A DNA stretch of 64,000 bases from Paenibacillus phoenicis (GTDB lineage: Bacteria; Bacillota; Bacilli; Paenibacillales; Paenibacillaceae): assembly GCF_034718895.1 (NCBI RefSeq), contig NZ_JAYERP010000001.1, positions 2,954,501 through 3,018,500 on the forward strand, written 5' to 3'. A program made the translations under genes and the position numbers. Under the pieces are notes generated by a model. It was not told the origin of the DNA. It worked only from the letters and a program-made list of their open reading frames with translations, and ran no database searches. This document shows, piece after piece, positions 39,063 to 47,225 of the stretch; position 1 is the stretch's first letter, and the number at the start of each line of letters is the position of its first letter.

Positions 39063-39500
39063 ATGAAAATCAAATTTGGTCTTGTTTTATTAATTTTTAT
39101 TTTTGTATTCGTTGGGTGTAATAGTAATCCTAAGCAGGAAACTGACAATAAAATAAGCAAGGAGATCATTTCTTTACAAGGACAAAGTGACCATTGGACG
39201 GCTAATTATACTATAAGAGAGACTGAAAAAAGTTCCGAAGCATCGAAATATTTGCTCCAATGTACTATTGAACCACGCAACTCTAAAGAATTGATTTTTG
39301 ATGTCGCTTATAATATAGCTAGTCCCAGTAACGTTTCTCAACTAAGTGGAACTATAACTTCTGAGACTGATAGTTACCTCAGTGATAAGGTCATTTCTCC
39401 TTCAATAGACACCAACTTCTTGCCAAGGAAAGGGGAGGATATCATCATTACAATTAAATGGAATAAGAAGTTTGAAGAGAAGATTGTTCTCACACCTTAA
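39063..39500 (+). CDS. Small lipoprotein of unknown function
   Basis: 145 residues; signal peptide with lipobox FVGC, then a Lys/Asn-rich mature domain with predicted beta strands (WTANYTIRE ... IIITIKWNKKFEEKIVLTP). GGGAGG lies 6 nt before the ATG. AT-rich and divergent from the exported-protein gene, so possibly acquired with it. No family recognised. Confidence 0.7.
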   Translation: MKIKFGLVLLIFIFVFVGCNSNPKQETDNKISKEIISLQGQSDHWTANYTIRETEKSSEASKYLLQCTIEPRNSKELIFDVAYNIASPSNVSQLSGTITSETDSYLSDKVISPSIDTNFLPRKGEDIIITIKWNKKFEEKIVLTP

Positions 39501-40058
39501 AAATTTTCGAGAAAACAAGTTGCTAAGGAGCTTGATAAGATGTTGGAGAAACTCGATTATAAAATCGAGCTATTTAATAACTTATAAGACTCTAAGAAGT
39601 TGCAATAGCACGTGTATTTTCAGTCTCTTGCTCACTTCGACAGAAAAACTTGCCGATTATTGGGGTAAGGTTCTCCGTATCAACTATAGAGCGAAATCGA
39701 AGGCACCCGATTGGGTGCCTCAGCTGGTTGAAACGGGTATTGGGAATGGTGAACTTACACTAGTGAAGGACATAACGCTCGGCTCACTAACGGAATCGAC
39801 TTGTCCCTTTCTAGCATGTGCTTTTGCTTGTGTGGAGGTTAATGACATTTCAAACACTTCAAAGATTGTTTTTGGGATTCTCATTTCTTTAGACGAAAAA
39901 CAATTGCATTATTCATCGGCCTAATTGTTCAATAAGCCCGAATCACAGAAACGGCTGGCGTCATTTTTATCGATTTTGCAATCCATTAGGATCACTGAAT
40001 AAGAAAAACGCCTGGCGGCGTCCTTTTAAGTTCGTTCAACTGAGTTCATACGTGTAAA
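39501..40058. other. Gap with decayed coding and hairpins
   Basis: At about 39510-39590 one plus frame reads QVAKELDKMLEKLDYKIELF then stops, like the coiled-coil end of a MerR-type regulator, but no start is present. A perfect hairpin GGCACCC-n4-GGGTGCC lies at about 39699-39718. A second short hairpin CGCC-n4-GGCG at about 40008-40021 resembles the minus-strand terminator at 38129. No complete gene seen. Confidence 0.4.
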
Positions 40059-40091
40059 ATGGCCGGGTGTGGGAGAAAAACTTATACCCGG

Positions 40092-40367
40092 CTATTTTCT
40101 TACATCGCTAATCCTGTACTCGTAACCATGAATTCCCTCGTAATATTCCGGGTACATGCCTCCTCCACATTCTTCGCAGCTGAATTGCGGAGGTACGGTT
40201 GGATCTCCATCATCCATCGCATCGAAATTTCGAACGACATTCAGCGGAATCTCTTCTGTTGTATGACATTGAAGACAGATGTAGGTTACTTTCGCTTTGC
40301 TATGCAGCCCGCTTTGCGGCTTTTTCTTTTTCTTCGCTACCTTTCGTTTCTTTGACACCGGCGACAT
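40092..40367 (-). CDS. Small zinc-ribbon-like protein overlapping the transposase gene
   Basis: 91 residues: a Lys-rich start (SKKRKVAKKKKK) and four Cys arranged CLQC ... CEEC, a probable zinc ribbon. It overlaps the transposase end by 68 nt in another frame; GAGAGG lies 10 nt before the ATG. Possibly an IS-encoded accessory protein; role unknown. Confidence 0.6.
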   Translation of the reverse strand: MSPVSKKRKVAKKKKKPQSGLHSKAKVTYICLQCHTTEEIPLNVVRNFDAMDDGDPTVPPQFSCEECGGGMYPEYYEGIHGYEYRISDVRK

Positions 40368-41562
40368 CCCGAATCATCCTCTCCAGACATGCCTTTGAGG
40401 TGGAGCACACCGCGTACTTCACCTTCAACTTCCCATCCTCAAGGCAGGCTTCTCCCTTGTATTCGTAATAACTTTCGCATTTTGGGCAACATGGCGGCTT
40501 CCCCGTCTGCTCCTTGATCCGTTCACTCCACGTTCTGCGTTTTAATATCCGCTTTGCCTTGACAATCCATCTTCTCGCGGCTTTTTGCCACTCACTGACT
40601 AACTTCTTGCACAGGCTCTTGATCCGCCGCGAATAAACCCCGTAGTAACGGATCGTTTTGAAGTTTTCATCCGGAATATGCCGCACAAGTCTACCCATAA
40701 ATTCTTCTACCGAAATCGTCTCGGTCTTCTCTTCCCCGTCATTCTTATCCCGGTAACGAAATGTCACCTTTTCTCCGTCATACGCTTCGATCCGGCTAAC
40801 CGCTATCGCTGGTCTTCTCATGTATCGCCCGATATACCCGAGTTGCTGCTTGACGTTCCCTTTCTGTTTCGGAGCATGCACATAAAAGCCTTCTCCGTTC
40901 TCGCAGTAAGCTTTTTGCAAACGGGACTGCACTTGCTTTTTCTCTTGTTCACTTAACTTTCGACGAATCAGCTTCAAAACAACCGTCTGCCATTGCTTAC
41001 GCAGCATCTCGAACGGAATAAAATCGTATGTTTTCCACTCGCCGGTCTTCTTCATTCCTCCCATCGTTACAAGCATATGTACATGAGGATTGAAGTTAAG
41101 CCGTGCCCCAAACGTATGCAACCCGGCTACGATTCCGGGAGTTACCTTATGTTTCTTCTCAAAATGTTCTTTGACTAAGCGTACCGCTTCATCCATAAAT
41201 TCTTTGAGTAATTTTGCCCGATGGAGCAGAAAGATTTCCCGTAATCCTTCGTCGATCGTGAAGACGACATGGCGGTGGTTGACTTGGAATACATCTTGTT
41301 CCAGGAGACGTGCCCATTCCTCTGTTTCTCCGCATGAACAGGTCGTACAGAATCTTCCTTTACAACGATACGGAACGAGCCGTAGGTCATGACATCCTTC
41401 ACATACCATCAGCTTAAAACCGTTTCTGGGATCCCCGCATCGACGGAACTTCTCTACTTCTTTCCGCACATTGGCACGCAGCTTGCCACCATGTTTTGCC
41501 ACAAACCGATCCCAGTGCCCTCGCTCATCAAAGAAGATTCGTTTCAAAATGTTCGTCTCCAT
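40300..41562 (-). CDS. IS91 family transposase
   Basis: 420 residues. N-terminal Cys-rich zinc-binding part (CEGCHDLRLVPYRCKGRFCTTC, about 54-75), central HUH motif in FNPHVHMLVTMGGM (about 157-170) and a catalytic-Tyr region YIGRYMRRPAIAVSRI. A C-terminal Cys pair (CCPKC) may form another zinc site. This is the single-strand rolling-circle type of transposase. It appears full-length, so the element may be active. Confidence 0.9.
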   Translation of the reverse strand: METNILKRIFFDERGHWDRFVAKHGGKLRANVRKEVEKFRRCGDPRNGFKLMVCEGCHDLRLVPYRCKGRFCTTCSCGETEEWARLLEQDVFQVNHRHVVFTIDEGLREIFLLHRAKLLKEFMDEAVRLVKEHFEKKHKVTPGIVAGLHTFGARLNFNPHVHMLVTMGGMKKTGEWKTYDFIPFEMLRKQWQTVVLKLIRRKLSEQEKKQVQSRLQKAYCENGEGFYVHAPKQKGNVKQQLGYIGRYMRRPAIAVSRIEAYDGEKVTFRYRDKNDGEEKTETISVEEFMGRLVRHIPDENFKTIRYYGVYSRRIKSLCKKLVSEWQKAARRWIVKAKRILKRRTWSERIKEQTGKPPCCPKCESYYEYKGEACLEDGKLKVKYAVCSTSKACLERMIRDVAGVKETKGSEEKEKAAKRAA

Positions 41563-41636
41563 ATCCTAACCTTACCAAAAACAGAAATCAGGCGGAAGAC
41601 CTGCTCCCACCCCAAAATTTATAAATTCTATAATGT

Positions 41637-41670
41637 TCAAAAAGGGATGCTGCCCTATCGCAGCATCCCT
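41637..41670 (-). terminator. Intrinsic terminator overlapping the acetyltransferase end
   Basis: Perfect 10-bp stem GGGATGCTGC/GCAGCATCCC (41644-41653/41660-41669) and a T-run. The right arm encodes the last residues of the acetyltransferase (KGMLR) and the TAG lies in the loop. Confidence 0.85.
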
Positions 41671-42125
41671 TTGTATATTCCGGGCTCCGAGCCCTCAATC
41701 ACGATCGCGCCGGTCGCCTTGGCGTAGAAATCTTTCGGGCCCGCGCCGCCGATTACCGCATATCCGTAACCGTCCATCCGCATCAGGTCGAGCGTATGCA
41801 GCAGCAGCTGTTTGCCGATCCCCCGGCCCCGCTCCTTCTCATCAACGCCGGTGGGTCCGAAGAACCCTTTCATCGTGGCATCATAGCAGGCGAAGCCTAG
41901 CAGCTTTCCGTTTTCAATGGCGATAATACAGGAAACTGGCGAACGGGCAAGAGCTACTTCACATTCGCTTACCCAGTGCTCATTGAAATGCTCGCCTACC
42001 CATTTCGCGACAACATGCTTCTCCGGGCCGATGGCACGGCGAATGGTGATCCCGGTCCGGGCTTCGTACTGCTGGGCCGATTCGAAGGGGGGAAGATCGT
42101 ATAATTTCACTAACATATCGGACAT
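41655..42125 (-). CDS. GNAT family N-acetyltransferase
   Basis: 156 residues. Acetyl-CoA motif A is VDEKERGRGIGKQLLLHTL (about 92-111), preceded by strand-forming SCIIAIENGKLLGFACYD. The C-terminus is short. Substrate unknown. It starts just after hflX in the same direction but the 95-bp gap suggests separate expression. Confidence 0.85.
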   Translation of the reverse strand: MSDMLVKLYDLPPFESAQQYEARTGITIRRAIGPEKHVVAKWVGEHFNEHWVSECEVALARSPVSCIIAIENGKLLGFACYDATMKGFFGPTGVDEKERGRGIGKQLLLHTLDLMRMDGYGYAVIGGAGPKDFYAKATGAIVIEGSEPGIYKGMLR

Positions 42126-42220
42126 GCTTATCGCTCTCCTTTGTTAGAAAGACGTGTTTTGAGGGCTATTATACGTCTTCCCTTCCCATCCGACAACCGA
42201 TAAGCGAAAATATTTTCCTG

Positions 42221-43507
42221 TCACTCCGCACCTTCGAGCACATACTCCTTATATCTTCCGTAATCGCTTTGCTTACACTCCAGAACGAGCTTTGTTCCCT
42301 CTTCCTCATAACTCGTCTCGAGCACGTTGGCCTGCTCATTCAAGTAAGAAACGAGGGACCCTTTATCGTACGGAATCAACATCGTGCACTTCACGTAGTC
42401 CTTGAAAATCCGCCGGCGGATTTCATTCACCAGCTCGGCAATACCGATGCGCGGCTTAGCGGCCAAGTAAATGATATCTCCCTGCACACTTGGGAATGCT
42501 TGCTCCGTCCGATCGGACTTGTTGTAGGCATAGATCATCGGGATGTCGGTGATGCCAATTTCCTTCAACGTTTGGTGCGTGATCTCGATCATCCGCGCGA
42601 ATTCCGGGTTGGAATAATCAACGACATGGATCAAAAGATCCGCCTCAGCAACCTCCTCCAATGTGGATCGAAACGCCTTGACCAGGTGATGCGGCAGCCG
42701 GCTCACGAAGCCCACCGTATCCGTCAGCAAAAACGACTTGTTATCCTCCAGCGGGATATTGCGGACGGACGTCTCCAGCGTGGCGAACAGCATATCCTTC
42801 TCCAGCACCTGCTTCTCCATTCCGGGGGTATATGTTTCGAGCAGCGCGTTCATGATCGTCGACTTCCCGGCATTGGTATAGCCAACGAGCGATACGACAG
42901 GCACATCGTTCTTCTTGCGCTGTTTGCGTTGGGTTTGGCGATGGGCCACCAGCGTCTCCAGCTCACGGCTGAGCGCGGTGATCTTCTCCTCAATCCGCCG
43001 GCGATCAAGCTCCAGTCTCGTCTCCCCCGCACCGCGGTTCTTCGTGCCGACCCCGCCGCTTTGGCGCCCCAGCGATTCCCGCAGCCCGATGAGCCGCGGC
43101 AGCATATACTTCAGCCGGGCCACCTCAACTTGGAGCTGGGCCTCGCGGGTTTTCGCCCGTTCCGCAAAAATATCCAGAATCAGCAGCGTCCGGTCAATCA
43201 CTTTACACTCCAGATCGGACTCCAGATTTCGCAGCTGCGACGGGGATAACTCATCATTAAAAATCACGAGATTGCCGTCGTGCGCCTCCAAGAGCGCCCG
43301 CACCTCGGCAATTTTGCCTGTACCGATATAATGCGACGGAGTGACCTTAGGCAGGTTTTGCGTAAGCACGCCCACGACTTCAATGTCGCAGGCCTCCGCC
43401 AAATTCGCTAGTTCTTCCATCGAATAGTCGAAATCCGACTGATGATTTAAATTCACGCCAACCAAGATGGCTTTTTGCTCTAACTGTTGTTGTTCCGTCA
43501 TGGTCAT
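42221..43507 (-). CDS. hflX: GTPase HflX (ribosome-splitting/rescue)
   Basis: 428 residues. HflX N-terminal domain (1-165, with SPSQLRNLESDLECKVIDRT), a linker with the family block RQSGGVGTKNRGAGETRLELDRR, then a GTPase domain: G1 GYTNAGKST, G3 DTVGFVSRLPHHL, G4 NKSD. HflX splits stalled or idle 70S ribosomes, and some homologues give resistance to macrolides/lincosamides. AAAGGAGG lies 9 nt before the ATG, right behind an intrinsic terminator; see leader features. Confidence 0.95.
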   Translation of the reverse strand: MTMTEQQQLEQKAILVGVNLNHQSDFDYSMEELANLAEACDIEVVGVLTQNLPKVTPSHYIGTGKIAEVRALLEAHDGNLVIFNDELSPSQLRNLESDLECKVIDRTLLILDIFAERAKTREAQLQVEVARLKYMLPRLIGLRESLGRQSGGVGTKNRGAGETRLELDRRRIEEKITALSRELETLVAHRQTQRKQRKKNDVPVVSLVGYTNAGKSTIMNALLETYTPGMEKQVLEKDMLFATLETSVRNIPLEDNKSFLLTDTVGFVSRLPHHLVKAFRSTLEEVAEADLLIHVVDYSNPEFARMIEITHQTLKEIGITDIPMIYAYNKSDRTEQAFPSVQGDIIYLAAKPRIGIAELVNEIRRRIFKDYVKCTMLIPYDKGSLVSYLNEQANVLETSYEEEGTKLVLECKQSDYGRYKEYVLEGAE

Positions 43508-43529
43508 AACCGAGTTCCTCCTTTATAGG

Positions 43530-43562
43530 AAAAAAATAAACACAGGCACTACACCTGTGTTT
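43530..43562 (-). terminator. Intrinsic terminator in the hflX leader (attenuator candidate)
   Basis: AAACACAGG-n7-CCTGTGTTT stem then seven T, ending about 7 nt before the hflX ribosome site. No minus-strand gene upstream needs this terminator, so it probably acts on hflX itself. Confidence 0.8.
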
Positions 43563-43636
43563 ACGCAAACGGTCCCTCAAACAGCCCGAAATCCACGAAC
43601 AGAAGATCACCGTCCCCGTTCGCGTTCCCGGCCAAA

Positions 43637-43681
43637 TCAGGCATATTCTATTCTAAAGTTCCAATTGGTCCCCTTTATCAT
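43637..43681 (-). CDS. Leader ORF 2 before hflX (14 codons)
   Basis: ATG with GATAGG 6 nt upstream, product MIKGTNWNFRIEYA. It lies between the candidate antiterminator hairpin and the terminator. Weak evidence by itself. Confidence 0.35.
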   Translation of the reverse strand: MIKGTNWNFRIEYA

Positions 43682-43699
43682 AGTACACCTATCCCGTTC

Positions 43700-43719
43700 G
43701 CTCTGCACAGGTGCAGAGC
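43700..43719 (-). promoter_or_regulatory. Candidate antiterminator hairpin in hflX leader
   Basis: Stem GCTCTGCA-CCTG-TGCAGAGC. Its centre (43706-43716) can instead pair over 11 bp (one G-U) with the left arm of the terminator (43549-43559), so the two folds are mutually exclusive. Confidence 0.5.
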
Positions 43720-43735
43720 CTTTGGCAGTATTCAA

Positions 43736-43777
43736 TTATACGCACAAAGTGGTGAAACGGAATTTAATGTACAACAC
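43736..43777 (-). CDS. Leader ORF 1 before hflX (13 codons)
   Basis: GTG start with GGAGG exactly 7 nt upstream; product MLYIKFRFTTLCV. The ribosome site is as strong as that of full genes. Ribosome stalling here would leave the downstream hairpin region free to refold. The stop region also contains TATAAT, but with no good -35. Confidence 0.55.
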   Translation of the reverse strand: MLYIKFRFTTLCV

Positions 43778-43814
43778 GGGGAACCCTCCGTTCTTTTTAT
43801 AGTGATTCCAGTTT

Positions 43815-43846
43815 ATCACAATTCGTATGCGTTCACAATCCACGCG
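43815..43846 (-). promoter_or_regulatory. Sigma-A promoter for the hflX leader
   Basis: Minus strand TTGTGA, 17-bp spacer, TAAACT, about 35-40 bp before leader ORF 1. It predicts an untranslated leader near 300 nt. Confidence 0.6.
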
Positions 43847-43971
43847 TTATCGAGCAGCCAGATTTTTTAGGAGGACGAAACAATATTTGCATTTTCACGT
43901 ATATAAAGGAAGAACATAGACAGCAACCAGTCAAACTTGCGTTGTAAGTCAGAACAAAGGAGGCGGAACCC

Positions 43972-44412
43972 ATGGGAGGATTCGATCCCTCTCCGTTTGG
44001 CGGAGGCGGCTTTGGGGGAGGCGGCGATATCATGTTTACCATCATCCCCGTATTTATGGTCATCTTTTTTGTTATTTTCATCGTGTTGATGATATCCAGT
44101 GGGGTCCGTTACGCCAAGAACGCCCGCTCCCCGCGGGAAACGAGATATGCGCGAATCATCTCGAAACGGATGGACGTGCAGCACAGCTCCAGTCACATAG
44201 GCGAAAATAACACGATGCACAGCTCGTCTTCTCGGACGTACTATTACATTACGTTGGAGTTTGATAACGGCAGCCGTCAGGAATATTTGGATGTCAAAAA
44301 TCTGTACGGCCTTGTCGCCGAGGGCGATGTCGGATATGCCGCTGTCCAGGGTGATTGGATTGTGGCGTTTGAGCGCGATGTGTCGCAGCGTCCAAACGGT
44401 GGTACATATTAA
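43972..44412 (+). CDS. DUF2500 domain-containing membrane protein
   Basis: 146 residues: Gly/Phe-rich start (DPSPFGGGGFGGGG), one membrane helix (about 20-44), then a cytosolic or extracellular DUF2500 beta domain (ARIISKRMDV ... TYYYITLEFDNGSRQEYLD ... LVAEGDVGYAAVQGDWIVAFER). AAAGGAGG lies 8 nt before the ATG. Function unknown. Confidence 0.88.
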   Translation: MGGFDPSPFGGGGFGGGGDIMFTIIPVFMVIFFVIFIVLMISSGVRYAKNARSPRETRYARIISKRMDVQHSSSHIGENNTMHSSSSRTYYYITLEFDNGSRQEYLDVKNLYGLVAEGDVGYAAVQGDWIVAFERDVSQRPNGGTY

Positions 44413-44432
44413 TGGCCTCCAGGCCAAAAAAA

Positions 44433-44469
44433 CAAGGTGTTCCAAGGATGATCTTGGGACACCTTCTTT
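44433..44469 (+). terminator. Intrinsic terminator
   Basis: AAGGTGT-CCAAG pairing with CTTGG-ACACCTT, then CTTT. The A-run on the other side could let it act in both directions. Confidence 0.75.
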
Positions 44470-44785
44470 GATTGCTGGACACTTTTTTCGGTTTAAAGGC
44501 CCGCTCGCGGTACGACTCCCGCAAATAAATACCCGACGACATCGTCGATTCTGGGATCCAGGGCGGCCGGTGAATGGAATACCCCGCGGTTTCCGTATAA
44601 TGCCCCGCAATTAGAATGCCGTAGGGACGCTCCTCGTTGATAGCATAATCCGTCGTTTTTAGCCATATCCTCTCTTCCTTCAACCAGCAATAAACATCTA
44701 AAATGAATATAACCGATGTATACATCAACATCCAGATCCAACACGATCCATCGGATTTTAAATCCTTTAGGAGGCTGTTCTCTCT
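44470..44785. other. Intergenic region with a 12-bp palindrome
   Basis: No confident gene. GATGTATACATC at 44715-44726 is a perfect palindrome 60 bp before the GH35 start and may be an operator (GntR-like in style). AGGAGG precedes the GH35 ATG. Confidence 0.5.
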
Positions 44786-47134
44786 ATGACCAATAACACA
44801 GCTGCAGTCCTAAGACTTGAAATCGGCCAAGCCAACAAAACGATCCGTCCCGGCAAACTAGCCCTGCACGCAGGAAGCAATCCGAAAGGAGAATCGTTTG
44901 GATTTACCAACTTCTATATGACCCGCAACGGCGAACCTGTGATTCCGGTCGTTGGCGAGTTTCATTTTTCCCGCTTCTCTTATTTGCATTGGGAGGAAGA
45001 GCTGCTGAAAATGAAAGCCGGCGGCGTTCATCTCGTTGCGACCTACGTGTTTTGGAATTTCCACGAAGAGGAGGAGGGCGTCTTCGATTGGAGCGGCAAC
45101 CGCAATCTGCGGCATTTCATTGATCTCTGCGCCAAGCATGAGCTGCCGCTGATTTTACGGATCGGCCCGTTTTGCCACGGTGAGGTCCGCAACGGCGGCA
45201 TCCCCGATTGGGTGTTCCGTTATCCGCTGGAGGTGCGCTCCAATGATGAGCGTTATTTGTCGCTGGCCCGACGTTTGTACCGGGAGATCGCCCGGCAAAT
45301 TCAAGGTACCTATTATCAGGAAGGCGGCCCGGTGATCGCCGTGCAACTGGAGAACGAGTATATGCACGCTGGCGCACCGCTGGACGCCTGGGGATACAGC
45401 TCCGGTCAATACGTAACCGCCGGTACTGACGGCTCCGCGCATTTGGACGAATTGCACCGGATTGCCGAGGAGGTTGGCATTCGTCCGCTGTTTTTTACCG
45501 CTACTGCTTGGGGGGGAGCCGCAGTACCTGAGGAGGGCACGTTACCCATGCTGGCTGGATACGCTTATACGCCGTGGATCCCAAACCAACCGCCAAGCCG
45601 CGAGTTCCTGTTCCAGGATCTGCACGTTACGCCCGCCGAGCCGGTGAATTACGACAGCCTGGAGTATCCGGTAGCTTATTGCGAAATGGCCGGCGGCATG
45701 CAGGTCAGCTACAAGGCCCGGCCTTACGTGCCGGCGGAGAGCATCGAAGCGATGACGTTAGTGAAGATGGGCAGCGGCAGCAATCTCCTGGGTTATTACA
45801 TGTACCACGGCGGTTCCAATCCCGTCGGCCGCAAGACGTTCTTAAACGAATCCGGTTTGCCGAAGATCACTTACGATTACCAATCGCCCCTAGGCGAGTT
45901 TGGACGGGTTGGTGATTCGTATGACCGCATCCGTACGATCTCGTTGTTTCTGCAAGCTTTTGGTCACCTTCTGGCTCCGATGGGGACCGTGCTGCCCGCA
46001 GGTCAGGAGCATATCGCACCTGAAGATACCCACAGCGTACGTTGGTGCGTCCGGCAAAAAGACGGCTCCGGATTTGTGTTCCTGAACAATTTCCAGGATC
46101 ATGTCGACCTGCCGGATCGCCGGCTACGAATCGAGCTGGATACGCCACAGGGGAAGGCGTTCTTCCCTCAAACTGGCGAGTTCACGCTTCGGAGCAGGCT
46201 TGCCGCGATCCTGCCGTTCAACTTAGAGCTGGACGGATTGTTTATTGTGAGCGCCACCGTGCAGCTATTAACCCGGCTGGAAGCAGAGGACGAAACGTTG
46301 CTGGTGTTTTTTGCCCATGACGGAATGGAACCCGAGATCGTGATCCGCAAATCCTCGGTATCTGAAGTAGGAGGGGATGGGAGCCATGGTGCCGTTAAAG
46401 AAGACGAGGCGAACTGGATCGTTCGCCCAGCGACCGGCCGCCAACATCAGATCCGAGTGAAGACAGCCGAAGGCAGGGTCGTTCGTCTCGTCACCTTAAC
46501 CCGAGATGAGGCGTTACTAACTTATCGTTTCGACGGGCTGTGGGGCCACGATAGGCTGGTCATCAGCACGAGCCATTTGGCGATAAAGGACGGGCAGCTT
46601 ATCTGCACTTCGCCGGGACAAAACCAAGTGACCTTATCCCTCTATCCAGCACCTGTCCCATCGGCTGAATTGCGGAGCAGTGCGGGGGTGTTGCAAACTG
46701 CGGCAGAACCTGACGGAAGTGTGTTCCAAACGTATACCCTTGATTTTGCCGCTTATTTGCCCGAGCTGACTCTCAACTCTCCATCGGATCGCTCTGTACT
46801 GGTGGATGTCCCTGCTGACTGGCCGGAATCCGTATCGGACGTCTGGCTGCGTATCGAGTACGACGGCGATGTGGCCGCCGCTTACCTCGGTGACCGGATG
46901 TTGACGGATCATATCCATTACGGACAGCATTGGGAAATCGGGTTAAAACAAGTGCGGCACGAGCTGGAGAACCATCCGCTGCACCTCTCGATTACACCGC
47001 TTCGCCGAGGCACGGTGCATAGCTTCGTGAACCAGGCCTACGTGGAGCGATTTGAAGGGGTGGAGATCGCCAAAATCCACGACATTCAGGTCATCCCCCA
47101 TTATTCCGCACGTTTATGGCCGCAAGGCAAGTAA
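44786..47134 (+). CDS. GH35 beta-galactosidase
   Basis: 782 residues, no signal peptide, so cytosolic. The catalytic barrel (about 35-360) carries the acid/base Glu in AVQLENEYMHAG and the nucleophile Glu in YPVAYCEMAGGMQVSY; the N-terminal GEFHFSRFSYLHWEEELLKMKAGG is typical GH35. C-terminal beta domains (about 400-780) follow. It would remove terminal beta-galactose from imported oligosaccharides. Monocistronic, with its own terminator. Confidence 0.92.
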   Translation: MTNNTAAVLRLEIGQANKTIRPGKLALHAGSNPKGESFGFTNFYMTRNGEPVIPVVGEFHFSRFSYLHWEEELLKMKAGGVHLVATYVFWNFHEEEEGVFDWSGNRNLRHFIDLCAKHELPLILRIGPFCHGEVRNGGIPDWVFRYPLEVRSNDERYLSLARRLYREIARQIQGTYYQEGGPVIAVQLENEYMHAGAPLDAWGYSSGQYVTAGTDGSAHLDELHRIAEEVGIRPLFFTATAWGGAAVPEEGTLPMLAGYAYTPWIPNQPPSREFLFQDLHVTPAEPVNYDSLEYPVAYCEMAGGMQVSYKARPYVPAESIEAMTLVKMGSGSNLLGYYMYHGGSNPVGRKTFLNESGLPKITYDYQSPLGEFGRVGDSYDRIRTISLFLQAFGHLLAPMGTVLPAGQEHIAPEDTHSVRWCVRQKDGSGFVFLNNFQDHVDLPDRRLRIELDTPQGKAFFPQTGEFTLRSRLAAILPFNLELDGLFIVSATVQLLTRLEAEDETLLVFFAHDGMEPEIVIRKSSVSEVGGDGSHGAVKEDEANWIVRPATGRQHQIRVKTAEGRVVRLVTLTRDEALLTYRFDGLWGHDRLVISTSHLAIKDGQLICTSPGQNQVTLSLYPAPVPSAELRSSAGVLQTAAEPDGSVFQTYTLDFAAYLPELTLNSPSDRSVLVDVPADWPESVSDVWLRIEYDGDVAAAYLGDRMLTDHIHYGQHWEIGLKQVRHELENHPLHLSITPLRRGTVHSFVNQAYVERFEGVEIAKIHDIQVIPHYSARLWPQGK

Positions 47135-47138
47135 AAGT

Positions 47139-47187
47139 CAAAAAGCGCGGGTGCAGGAGGAGTTTCTCATGCCCTCGCGCTTTTTTA
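47139..47187 (+). terminator. Intrinsic terminator after the GH35 gene
   Basis: AAAAAGCGCG pairing with CGCGCTTTTTT across a 25-nt loop. Confidence 0.8.
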
Positions 47188-47225
47188 GATAGGCGATAGG
47201 GAATCCGGACACGTCGTTCCTATGC

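Larger units (their letters stand above)
40059..41600 (-). mobile_element. IS91-like insertion sequence (approximate limits)
   Basis: Contains an HUH-type transposase gene and a small overlapping ORF. After the transposase end lies a hairpin GCCGGGT/ACCCGGC (about 40062-40097) of the kind found at the origin end of IS91 elements, with GAAC about 20 bp further on; IS91 inserts next to GAAC/CAAG-type tetramers. No terminal inverted repeats or target duplication, as expected. The far end is uncertain. Confidence 0.6.

Noticed and set aside
39472-39924. Plus-strand frame of 150 codons after the lipoprotein gene
   Set aside because: No ribosome site, overlaps the lipoprotein end, includes a strong hairpin and has no protein-like composition. 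Another frame in the same place looks like a short coiled-coil remnant.
43867-44610. Minus-strand open frame of 247 codons
   Set aside because: Antisense to the DUF2500 gene and crosses its terminator; low-complexity product.
44294-44731. Minus-strand frame with protein-like text (KTTDYAINEERPYGILIAGHY)
   Set aside because: It runs through the 44433-44469 terminator and into the antisense of DUF2500, and no ribosome site was found. It may be a remnant, but evidence is too thin.
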